DNA from: JBOGED01 sp050743625
GTDB lineage: Bacteria > Actinomycetota > Nitriliruptoria > Euzebyales > Egibacteraceae
Assembly: GCA_050743625.1 (NCBI GenBank)
Contig: JBOGED010000457.1
Coordinates: forward strand, 1-5,574
Direction of reading: 5' to 3'
DNA: 5,574 nucleotides
This document shows, one piece after another, positions 1 through 4,790 of this stretch. The notes below the pieces were generated by a model. It made no database searches, had not been told where the DNA came from, and was given only the letters and a program-made list of their open reading frames with translations. The number at the start of each line of letters is the position of its first letter. Positions within the stretch are counted from its first letter, which is position 1. Position numbers and translations under genes: made by a program.

Positions 1-8
1 CCCGCGGC

Positions 9-953
9 TTACGCCGCCCCGGCATTGCCGGGCGGCACCCCGGCGCACCGCAGCGCCGTGGCGAACGTCGATGCTTGTTGCCTCAAGAGATCTGGGTAGC
101 CGACCTCGACCTGCTGGGGAGTCGCGACCTCCAGTGGGTCGATCTCCAGGAGTTGCACGCCCGCCTCTCGCGCGAGCGCTTCAGCGTCGGATCGGCCCTC
201 GAACGGTTCGGCGAGTACCGCGGGGATGCCTTCGGCGCGAATCTGGACGGTGAGCTCGGCCAGGTCCGCGGGCGAGCCACCCGCCTCAGGGTTCACACCT
301 GAGAGGCCATGCTGCGTGAGGCCGTGGGGCTGCAGCAGGTACGCGTACGCCTCGTGGCTCACGATGGCCTCGTCCAGCTCGCAGCGGGAGAGCATGCGTG
401 CGATCTCCTCGTCGAGCGCCTCGAGCTGCTGGGTGACCTGCGTGGCGTTGTCCCGGTACACCTGGGCGTTGGCGGGGTCGGCGGCGGCGAATGCGTCACC
501 GACGCGCTCCGCGACACCGGCCATCAATCCGGGATCGAACCAGATGTGAGGATCGACGGTCGCCTCCCCTTCCTCCCCTTCGTGCGCATGCGCGGCCCCG
601 ACTTGTAAGGCCGCGTCGCCGACGATGCTCGTGACATCCACGACCTCCCCAGAAGTCACGGCCGCTTCGACCTGGGGTTGGAAGTCGATGTCTCCCATGT
701 AGAGGACGACATCGGCGGTTTGGAGTGCCTCCCGGTCCCCAGGCGAGAGCTCAAGGTCATGGGGCTCCTGTCCCTGCTGCCCGAGCACGGTCAAACCCGC
801 GTCCGGCGCGACCTGCGAGGCGATCCACGCCAGCGCGAACACCGAGGCGACCGCGCGTACGGTCTCGGTGCCTTCACCGCCAGGTGCCTCCGGGTTACCG
901 CATGCGGTGACCGTCAATGTCAGCACGATGCTCCAGATTCCCAGCCGCCGCAC
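9..953 (-). CDS. znuA: Zinc (metal) ABC transporter substrate-binding lipoprotein, ZnuA/AdcA family
   Basis: This 314-residue protein should capture Zn(II), or less likely Mn(II), outside the membrane and pass it to an ABC permease. The N-terminus is a lipoprotein signal: Arg-Arg, a hydrophobic stretch, then lipobox V-T-A-C with Cys18 as the lipidated residue. Likely metal ligands sit in the expected family order: His65 (EPHDLELSP), His136 (DPHIWFDP), His200 (SHEAYAYL) and Asp272 (EIDPL). A short His/Glu-rich loop (residues 121-129, AHAHEGEEG) precedes His136, as is common in zinc-specific members. The GTG start at 953-951 is fixed by a GAGGAGG ribosome binding site six bases upstream. Length is normal and the C-terminus complete. 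The stop lies next to the window edge, so permease and ATPase genes (znuB/znuC) would be expected beyond it but are not seen. Family assignment is confident; zinc over manganese is inferred from the His-rich loop and the Zur-like operator upstream. Confidence 0.93.
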   Translation of the reverse strand: MRRLGIWSIVLTLTVTACGNPEAPGGEGTETVRAVASVFALAWIASQVAPDAGLTVLGQQGQEPHDLELSPGDREALQTADVVLYMGDIDFQPQVEAAVTSGEVVDVTSIVGDAALQVGAAHAHEGEEGEATVDPHIWFDPGLMAGVAERVGDAFAAADPANAQVYRDNATQVTQQLEALDEEIARMLSRCELDEAIVSHEAYAYLLQPHGLTQHGLSGVNPEAGGSPADLAELTVQIRAEGIPAVLAEPFEGRSDAEALAREAGVQLLEIDPLEVATPQQVEVGYPDLLRQQASTFATALRCAGVPPGNAGAA

Positions 954-959
954 GCGATG

Positions 960-966
960 CCTCCTC
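960..966 (-). promoter_or_regulatory. Ribosome binding site of znuA
   Basis: On the minus strand the sequence reads GAGGAGG, then six bases (CATCGC), then GTG. This near-perfect Shine-Dalgarno sequence decides the GTG start at 953. It is the strongest ribosome binding site found in the window. Confidence 0.85.
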
Positions 967-980
967 TTGATCGCGAGGGC

Positions 981-1009
981 AATCTATCAATTATGGAAAC
1001 CGTTGTCAA
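981..1009 (-). promoter_or_regulatory. Housekeeping-type promoter of znuA, overlapping the 3' end of the GNAT gene
   Basis: On the minus strand there is a perfect -35 hexamer TTGACA (1009-1004), a 17-bp spacer and a -10 hexamer TAGATT (986-981). The -10 is preceded by TGA, giving an extended -10 (TG-N-TAGATT). Transcription would begin near 974, leaving a leader of about 20 bases that holds the GAGGAGG site. The -35 and spacer lie within the last codons and stop codon of the upstream acetyltransferase gene. The local AT content is clearly higher than the surroundings. Confidence 0.7.
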
Positions 1010-1544
1010 TATCGAGTATGGGGATGTCGAGCTCGAAGTGCACGGTGGACCACTCGTCGGGTCTGGCGTCATGGACGATGTGCCCCTGGGTGCGCCAGAA
1101 CGCCTCGGCGCCCGCGACGCGGGTATCCGTATGGAGGTAGAGATGCCGGTACCCGCCCTCCGTCGCGACGAACCGGCGGGCGGCGGCAACCAGCGCACTC
1201 CCGATGCCGTGGCCGCGAAGGGTGGGAGCGACGTAGACGCGGACGAGCTGTGCCGTCCCGGCGCCGGCGTAGCGATCCGCGAGCCATTGAGGATTGGGAG
1301 GGCAGCGAGGTCCTCCTTCTCGAACGCCAGCCGTACCCACGACCGTCCCGATGTCGTCGACGGCCACCCACAGGCCGTGCCGGGGGTTGCGGAGATAGGT
1401 GCCGAGCAGGTCGTCGACGTCTCGGTGCCACCGGGGAAGGTAGCCGTAGCCGAAGTCCTGGTCGAAGACCTGAAGCATCAGTTGCCGCGCGGCGTCCAGG
1501 TGGGATGGCGACGCCTCGCGGACGCGGAAACGTGGAGACTGCAC
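987..1544 (-). CDS. GNAT-family N-acetyltransferase
   Basis: This 185-residue protein of the GCN5-related acetyltransferase fold should transfer an acetyl group from acetyl-CoA to an amine. Motif A is clear: a beta strand QLVRVYVAP (99-107) followed by the pyrophosphate-binding loop R110-G-H-G-I-G115 and a helix. The motif B region is AEAFWRTQGH (146-155). The opening RVREASPSHLDAARQL is a typical GNAT first strand and helix. The substrate cannot be inferred. The start is GTG at 1544, the first possible start after an in-frame TAA at 1559-1557; no Shine-Dalgarno sequence is visible. The gene ends 33 bp before znuA and its last codons carry the znuA promoter and operator. Co-transcription with znuA is possible, but no functional link to zinc is shown. 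Confidence 0.9.
   Translation of the reverse strand: MQSPRFRVREASPSHLDAARQLMLQVFDQDFGYGYLPRWHRDVDDLLGTYLRNPRHGLWVAVDDIGTVVGTAGVREGGPRCPPNPQWLADRYAGAGTAQLVRVYVAPTLRGHGIGSALVAAARRFVATEGGYRHLYLHTDTRVAGAEAFWRTQGHIVHDARPDEWSTVHFELDIPILDIDNGFHN
994..1008 (-). promoter_or_regulatory. Candidate Zur box (zinc uptake repressor operator)
   Basis: The 15-bp imperfect palindrome TGACAACGGTTTCCA (minus strand) has 5 of 7 possible base pairs between its arms. From memory it matches about 11 of 15 positions of the actinobacterial Zur consensus TGAAAATGATTTTCA. It overlaps the -35 hexamer and most of the spacer of the znuA promoter, where a bound repressor would block RNA polymerase. The location in front of a zinc-binding lipoprotein gene is what makes the call credible; Fur- or MntR-family regulators remain possible. 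Confidence 0.6.
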
Positions 1545-1553
1545 TGATCGAGC

Positions 1554-1583
1554 AGTTTAGATGAACCTGGCTTGCATGTTCAA
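1554..1583 (-). promoter_or_regulatory. Candidate promoter of the GNAT gene, probably leaderless
   Basis: On the minus strand TTGAAC (1583-1578) and TAAACT (1559-1554) are separated by 18 bp. The -10 ends nine bases before the GTG start, so transcription would begin at or within a few bases of the start codon. This fits the missing Shine-Dalgarno sequence. An inverted repeat TGAAC-N11-GTTCA (1562-1566 and 1578-1582) overlaps the -35 and spacer and could be an operator. It is short enough to be chance. Confidence 0.4.
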
Positions 1584-1669
1584 CACCAACGCGCTTCGCT
1601 CTGGTCGACGAGCGGCGGATGGTCGGACCCCGCGTGTGTCATGGCGACGGGATGGGGTATCTCATAGGG

Positions 1670-2008
1670 ATGGCGCGTGCACCAGAACTCCAACGACGGT
1701 CGAGCGGATCACCTGTGATGGGCGCACTGGTGATGCTCGCCTTATCGCTCGCCCTCGTGTGGCTGCCGCTGCTCGGCCCGCTGATCGCCGGGTTCGTCGG
1801 CGGGCGCATCGTGGGCAGGGCGGGCACGGCGATGCTTATCGCGCTGCTTCCCGCGATCGTGCTGACCGTCGCCATCGTCGCCCTGCTCGCGCTCTTCGAT
1901 CTTCCGGTCGTCGGCGCGGTGGCCGGCGTGGGATTGTTCCTTGCGATCGCAATCCAGGACATTCCGCTGATCATCGGCGCGTACGCCGGTGGCGCGGCCA
2001 CGCAGTAA
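1670..2008 (+). CDS. Small membrane protein with three predicted helices, function unknown
   Basis: The chosen start gives 112 residues. A short charged N-terminus (1-13, with RR at 9-10) precedes hydrophobic segments at about 16-45, 52-77 and 79-110. The first contains PLLGPLIAGFVGGRIVG and the last GAVAGVG, so small residues recur at helix-packing spacing (glycine-zipper-like). The layout and the GP-x-x-AGF-x-GG motif recall small uncharacterised membrane families such as DUF5518, but I am not sure of that. In-frame ATGs lie at 1619, 1652, 1670 and 1718. I prefer 1670 because AGGG directly precedes it and it keeps a charged N-terminus; 1619 would add a non-hydrophobic stretch. The gene lies 159 bp before the chosen sigma factor start (84 bp before the earliest) on the same strand, so co-transcription is possible. 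No function is proposed. Confidence 0.72.
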   Translation: MARAPELQRRSSGSPVMGALVMLALSLALVWLPLLGPLIAGFVGGRIVGRAGTAMLIALLPAIVLTVAIVALLALFDLPVVGAVAGVGLFLAIAIQDIPLIIGAYAGGAATQ

Positions 2009-2167
2009 CGCGGCGGCCCGTCCGAGTTCGGCGAGCGCGAAAGGTCGTATCCTCTAGGAGCGCGCGGCAGGAAGGGCCACTAGGGTGAGGGATTGTCAAG
2101 CCGACAGGAGCGATCGATAACGACTGCGGTAAGCATCGCGGATGCCCAGCCTCTGCGAGGCGCGGGG

Positions 2168-2734
2168 GTGCCGGCCTCTGTCGCGACTGGCGCGCAGGGC
2201 CCGCCAAAGATGGACGAAGCCTGGTTGGTACGGCTGGCGCAGCGGGGTGATCTCGACGCGTTCGAGACGCTTGTCCGCCGCCACCGCCAGCAGGTGTACC
2301 GGGTGGCCCTCCGGGTACTCGGCGACCCGATCGAAGCCGAGGACGCGGCGCAGGACGCCTTTGTGCAGGCCTGGCGGGCGCTTCCGCGCTTCCGGGGCGA
2401 TGCGGCGTTCGGCACGTGGATGTACCGGGTCGTGACGAATGGATGCCTCAACCGGTTGCGCGACCGCCGCCGGACGGATCCCCTGCCGGCTGTCCTGCAG
2501 GCCGCGGGCACGGATACCGCCGAGTCAGCGGTCGCAAGAGTGCAGATCGCGGCCGTGAAGAGAGTGGTCGCCAACCTCACGCCCGAGCAGCGGGCCGCCT
2601 GGGTGCTCCGTGAGCTGGAGGGGTTGACCTACGAGCAGATCGCCGATGCGCTCGACCTGTCGCTCTCCGCCGTGAAGGCCCGGATTCACCGGGCGCGGCA
2701 GGAGATCCTCCACGAGCTGCGGGGATGGACGTGA
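2168..2734 (+). CDS. ECF-type RNA polymerase sigma factor (sigma-70 family, group 4)
   Basis: This protein should direct RNA polymerase to a stress or envelope regulon. Sigma region 2 covers about residues 31-103: DAFETLVRRHR, then the core-binding EAEDAAQDAFVQAW and the -10-binding TWMYRVVTNGCLNRLRDRRR. Region 4 covers about 137-185, with LTPEQR, the helix-turn-helix LTYEQIADALDLSLSAVKAR and a final recognition helix. No sigma 1.1, 1.2 or 3 is present. Three in-frame starts exist: TTG 2093, GTG 2168 and ATG 2210. I chose GTG 2168 because GAGG (2157-2160) lies seven bases before it. ATG 2210 would give the usual compact start MDEAWLVRLAQRGD, while TTG 2093 would add an odd 39-residue extension to that. 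The end overlaps the zinc-finger/Asp23 gene, which is therefore its probable regulator. The ECF subgroup was not determined. Confidence 0.93.
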   Translation: MPASVATGAQGPPKMDEAWLVRLAQRGDLDAFETLVRRHRQQVYRVALRVLGDPIEAEDAAQDAFVQAWRALPRFRGDAAFGTWMYRVVTNGCLNRLRDRRRTDPLPAVLQAAGTDTAESAVARVQIAAVKRVVANLTPEQRAAWVLRELEGLTYEQIADALDLSLSAVKARIHRARQEILHELRGWT

Positions 2735-3300
2735 GCACGTACGCCGAGAGGCTGGCATGCGGGACAGCGGTCGCGGACCTGCTGGACCACGTGGCTGACG
2801 ACCTCCCCGTCGAGGCGCACCACCGTGACTGCGTCGACTGCCGCGCGGCGCTCGCCGAGCTTGTGCGGGTATGGACGGCCGTCCACCGCCTGGCAGGCGA
2901 GCCGGTGGCCGTGCCACCGGGATTCACCTCGAAGGTCCGCCGCCGGATCGCGAACCCTCTCGCGCGTGGGGTCGCGCGGCCCCGCGTCTGGGTGCCGTTG
3001 CCGGCGACGGGACGGGGCGTGACCCATCTGGACGGCACCGCGATCGCGCCTCTGGTGGAGCTGGCGGCCGCGAGTGTGCCAGGGGTGGCCGTGGGCAGCG
3101 CGACGACGTCAGGTGCAAGTGTGCGGGTGGGACCTACACCCGGTCGTCTCGCGGTGTCGGTTGAGATCCAGGTCGCCTACGGGGACGACCTGATCGCGGC
3201 AGCAGCGGCCGTCCGGTTGGCCGTAATCGTGCAGCTGCTCGCCGTCGCTGGCCTCGAAGACGTCTCGGTCGATGTCGCCGTCACCGGCATCGTCGAGTAG
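2725..3300 (+). CDS. Zinc-finger anti-sigma-like domain fused to an Asp23/Gls24 domain
   Basis: This is a 191-residue soluble protein. The N-terminal part (1-75) carries H32-x3-C36-x2-C39 (HHRDCVDC), the motif of zinc-binding anti-sigma domains. C12 (in ACG) is a plausible fourth ligand in place of the usual upstream His. After a basic linker (71-88), residues about 98-190 match the Asp23/Gls24 (DUF322) pattern: THLDGTAIAPLVELAA, a GV turn, VSVEIQVAYG, a helical stretch, then VSVDVAVTGIVE at the end. No membrane helix or signal peptide is visible, so it should act in the cytoplasm. It overlaps the sigma gene by 10 bp (ATG 2725); an alternative GTG at 2731 makes a 4-base GTGA overlap with GGGGA five bases upstream. 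Tight coupling suggests it binds and restrains the sigma factor. Asp23 proteins occur near sigma factor genes in actinobacteria; the anti-sigma role here is inference. Confidence 0.82.
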   Translation: MDVSTYAERLACGTAVADLLDHVADDLPVEAHHRDCVDCRAALAELVRVWTAVHRLAGEPVAVPPGFTSKVRRRIANPLARGVARPRVWVPLPATGRGVTHLDGTAIAPLVELAAASVPGVAVGSATTSGASVRVGPTPGRLAVSVEIQVAYGDDLIAAAAAVRLAVIVQLLAVAGLEDVSVDVAVTGIVE

Positions 3301-3312
3301 CTCAGCTCAGCT
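3299..3312. repeat. Short AGCTC tandem repeat across the convergent stop codons
   Basis: AGCTC-AGCTC-AGCT spans the TAG of the Asp23 gene (3298-3300) and the TGA of xthA (3304-3302 on the minus strand). Each AGCT is self-complementary. There is no T-tract and no proper stem, so this is not an intrinsic terminator. The two convergent transcripts probably overlap or end by a factor-dependent route. Confidence 0.4.
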
Positions 3313-4090
3313 GTATGAGGAGTGGGGCGTGGTCGGACGGTTTCGGGCCTTTGCGGAACGATCGGTCGATGCCGCAGCGCTCGCATCGACCGGCGAGGTC
3401 GGAGGTCAGCAGGCCAAGATCGATCCGTAAGCCTAGGTTCTTATGGAAGTTACCGGCGCGGTAGTCCCACCACGTGTACTGCGTAGTATCGGGTTCAAGA
3501 TGCCGGAATGTGTCGACGAGCCCGACCGCGAGCAGGCTGGAGAGCCGGTTGCGCTCGTCCGCGCTGGTATGGGTCGAGCCGCGGAACGCGGCGGGGTCGT
3601 ACACATCGAGGGCAGCTGGCGCGATGTTCATGTCACCCGCCAGGAACAACGGGCCTTTGACCAGTGTGGTTGCGCGCTCGACCATCGCGTCGAGAAACTC
3701 TAGCTTGTCTTGGAAGGCCGGATGGTCGAGCGCCCGTCCATTCGGTACGTATACGCTAACGACACGCAGGGGGTTGCCGTCTGCCGAAACAGTTGCCTCG
3801 ATCCACCTGGCCTCGTCGGGGCGCGGCTCTGACGCGAGGCCGCGTACGACGTGGTCAACAGAGCGCTCCACCGGGGCAACGATGGCCACCCCCGCCCAAC
3901 GACCGCCACTGTGGTCGACAGCTGAATAGCCAGCATCCTTCAGTTCTGTATGCGGGAAGGAGTCAGAGGACGCCTTCGTCTCCTGGAGACAAAGCACATC
4001 CGGCCGATGGGTGTCGAGGAACTCGAGGACACGTGCAAGTCGAGCCTTCAACGAGTTCACGTTCCAGGTCGCGAGGAGCATACGCGCCAT
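3302..4090 (-). CDS. xthA: Exodeoxyribonuclease III / AP endonuclease (ExoIII, XthA family)
   Basis: This complete 262-residue enzyme of the EEP nuclease fold should cleave DNA at abasic sites and remove 3' blocking groups and nucleotides in base excision repair. All expected catalytic residues are visible: N10 (TWNVNSLKAR), E37 (LCLQETK), Y114 (VYVPNG), D153 and N155 (AGDMNIAP), D224 (LRIDLGL) and D253-H254 (SDHAPL). The length matches E. coli ExoIII. I chose ATG 4090 (MARMLLATWNVN); a TTG at 4099 and an ATG at 4081 are also in frame. No Shine-Dalgarno sequence precedes any of them, and a TANNNT box seven bases upstream fits a leaderless transcript from 4090. The gene is convergent with the Asp23 gene, with one base between stops, and divergent from the second sigma gene. 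Gene symbol follows the family; exoA is an equivalent name. Confidence 0.95.
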   Translation of the reverse strand: MARMLLATWNVNSLKARLARVLEFLDTHRPDVLCLQETKASSDSFPHTELKDAGYSAVDHSGGRWAGVAIVAPVERSVDHVVRGLASEPRPDEARWIEATVSADGNPLRVVSVYVPNGRALDHPAFQDKLEFLDAMVERATTLVKGPLFLAGDMNIAPAALDVYDPAAFRGSTHTSADERNRLSSLLAVGLVDTFRHLEPDTTQYTWWDYRAGNFHKNLGLRIDLGLLTSDLAGRCERCGIDRSFRKGPKPSDHAPLLIQLS

Positions 4091-4097
4091 GGTGCCC

Positions 4098-4103
4098 AAA
4101 GTA
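4098..4103 (-). promoter_or_regulatory. Candidate -10 element for leaderless xthA
   Basis: On the minus strand TACTTT fits the TANNNT pattern and ends seven bases before the ATG at 4090, so transcription would start at or next to the start codon. No convincing -35 lies 16-18 bp upstream. The call rests on position and on the missing Shine-Dalgarno sequence only. Confidence 0.3.
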
Positions 4104-4150
4104 GGGTCGTCTGGCCAAGAACCCTCGGGCGCGACACGCTCGCGAACGAT

Positions 4151-4155
4151 GGAGG
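4151..4155 (+). promoter_or_regulatory. Ribosome binding site of the second sigma factor
   Basis: GGAGG is followed by five bases (CAGTC) and then GTG at 4161. It overlaps the in-frame ATG at 4149, which therefore is probably not the start. The site rules out the much longer reading back to 4011, which would run into xthA on the other strand. Confidence 0.65.
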
Positions 4156-4160
4156 CAGTC

Positions 4161-4712
4161 GTGCTCGACGGCCACGCTGACGGGTTGCGAGCGGGCGACC
4201 CCGACGCGATCGCAGCCTGCTATGAGGCGCTGCACATCCCGCTCTTCCGATTTTTGATGGGTCAGTGTGGCAACAAGGCCATGGCCGAGGACCTCGTCAT
4301 GCTGACGTTCGAGGAGCTCCTTCAACATGGTCACCGCATCCGTGGTGGGGGCGACGCGATCCGGGCTTGGGTGTTCCGGGCGGCAAGGAACAACCTGATC
4401 GACGAGCGGCGCAAGATGACCCGGCGCGGAGATAAGCCCCTGAGCGACGAGGATGTCGACCGGCATGTGTCTGACGAACTCGGTCCTGAGGATGCCGCGC
4501 TGAACGCGGTGGGAGATCGGCAGCTTAAAGCGGCGCTCGCGCGTCTCAGCGATGACCAGCGCGAAGTTCTCGGGTTGCGGTTCGGCGCGGGCCTCTCTGG
4601 GCCCGAGACCGCGAAGGCGACCGGCCGCAGCCTGAACGCCGTGAAGTCACTCCAACATCGAGCGCTGGGAACCTTGTCGAAACTGATGGGGACGGACGGA
4701 GAGAATTCGTAA
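4161..4712 (+). CDS. ECF-type RNA polymerase sigma factor (second, divergent type)
   Basis: This 183-residue sigma-70 family protein contains only regions 2 and 4. Region 2 runs over about residues 13-87: DPDAIAACYEALHIPLFRFL, then NKAMAEDLVMLTFEELL, then AWVFRAARNNLIDERRKM, which matches the DNA-melting and -10 segment. Region 4 spans about 122-176: LSDDQREVLGLRF, then the helix-turn-helix GLSGPETAKATGRSLNAVKS and RALGTL. It is only distantly similar to the sigma factor at 2168-2734, so the two are not a recent duplication. Start GTG 4161 is chosen for the GGAGG site five bases upstream; ATG 4149 is the alternative. The downstream DUF5667-type membrane protein is the probable anti-sigma partner. 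The 70-bp gap to divergent xthA must hold its promoter, but I see no clear ECF-type -35/-10 pair there. Confidence 0.9.
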   Translation: MLDGHADGLRAGDPDAIAACYEALHIPLFRFLMGQCGNKAMAEDLVMLTFEELLQHGHRIRGGGDAIRAWVFRAARNNLIDERRKMTRRGDKPLSDEDVDRHVSDELGPEDAALNAVGDRQLKAALARLSDDQREVLGLRFGAGLSGPETAKATGRSLNAVKSLQHRALGTLSKLMGTDGENS

Positions 4713-4713
4713 A

Positions 4714-4731
4714 AAATGGCCGTAACCATTT
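4714..4731. repeat. Perfect inverted repeat (6-bp stem, 6-base loop) after the sigma stop codon
   Basis: AAATGG (4714-4719), loop CCGTAA and CCATTT (4726-4731) form a perfect AT-rich hairpin starting two bases after the sigma factor TAA. It includes the ATG at 4716. No T-run follows on the plus strand, so it is not a standard intrinsic terminator for the sigma gene. It could be a protein binding site, an RNA stability element or a weak attenuator between sigma and anti-sigma. Confidence 0.5.
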
Positions 4732-4790
4732 CGATGTCTGGCGCGCTATCAGTATTGATGGATGCGCAACACCGCGGGATGACCCTATGA
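4716..4790 (+). CDS. Possible 24-codon micro-ORF coupling the sigma gene to the DUF5667 gene
   Basis: An ATG four bases after the sigma stop opens a 24-codon frame (starting MAVTISMSGALSVLM) whose TGA (4788-4790) overlaps the next gene's ATG in a 4-base ATGA junction. Such overlaps are typical of translational coupling. Support is limited: the nearest purine-rich site, GGAGAG (4698-4703), is 12 bases upstream, which is long, and the ATG lies in a hairpin. It may be a coupling leader with no function as a peptide, or chance. Confidence 0.25.
   Translation: MAVTISMSGALSVLMDAQHRGMTL

Noticed and set aside
678..1547. 289-codon open frame on the plus strand
   Set aside because: It is antisense to the znuA and GNAT genes, crosses the znuA promoter and has no recognisable domain. 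The minus-strand genes have signal peptide, metal ligands and acetyl-CoA motif.
1561..2088. 175-codon open frame on the plus strand
   Set aside because: It is an Arg-rich frame overlapping the small membrane protein in another frame. The membrane protein frame has coherent hydrophobic segments, whereas this one shows typical GC-rich out-of-frame composition.
2080..2580. 166-codon minus-strand frame with a signal-peptide-like start
   Set aside because: It is antisense to the sigma factor region 2 sequence; the rest is Arg/Ser-rich without a domain. The apparent signal peptide is reverse-strand coincidence.
4011..4160. N-terminal extension of the second sigma factor back to ATG 4011
   Set aside because: It would overlap the start of xthA by 80 bp on the opposite strand and adds a basic segment unrelated to sigma region 2. 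GGAGG before GTG 4161 gives a normal start.
4708..4731. Intrinsic terminator on the minus strand (hairpin then TTTTTT)
   Set aside because: Read on the minus strand the hairpin is followed by a T-run, but the stem is only 6 bp and AT-rich, and no real gene on that strand lies upstream to be terminated.
4722..4747. ECF-type promoter (GTAAC, 17 bp, CGCT) in front of the DUF5667 gene
   Set aside because: It matches the general GGAAC/CGTC pattern only partly in both elements. With a GC-rich background such matches are common and I do not count it as support.
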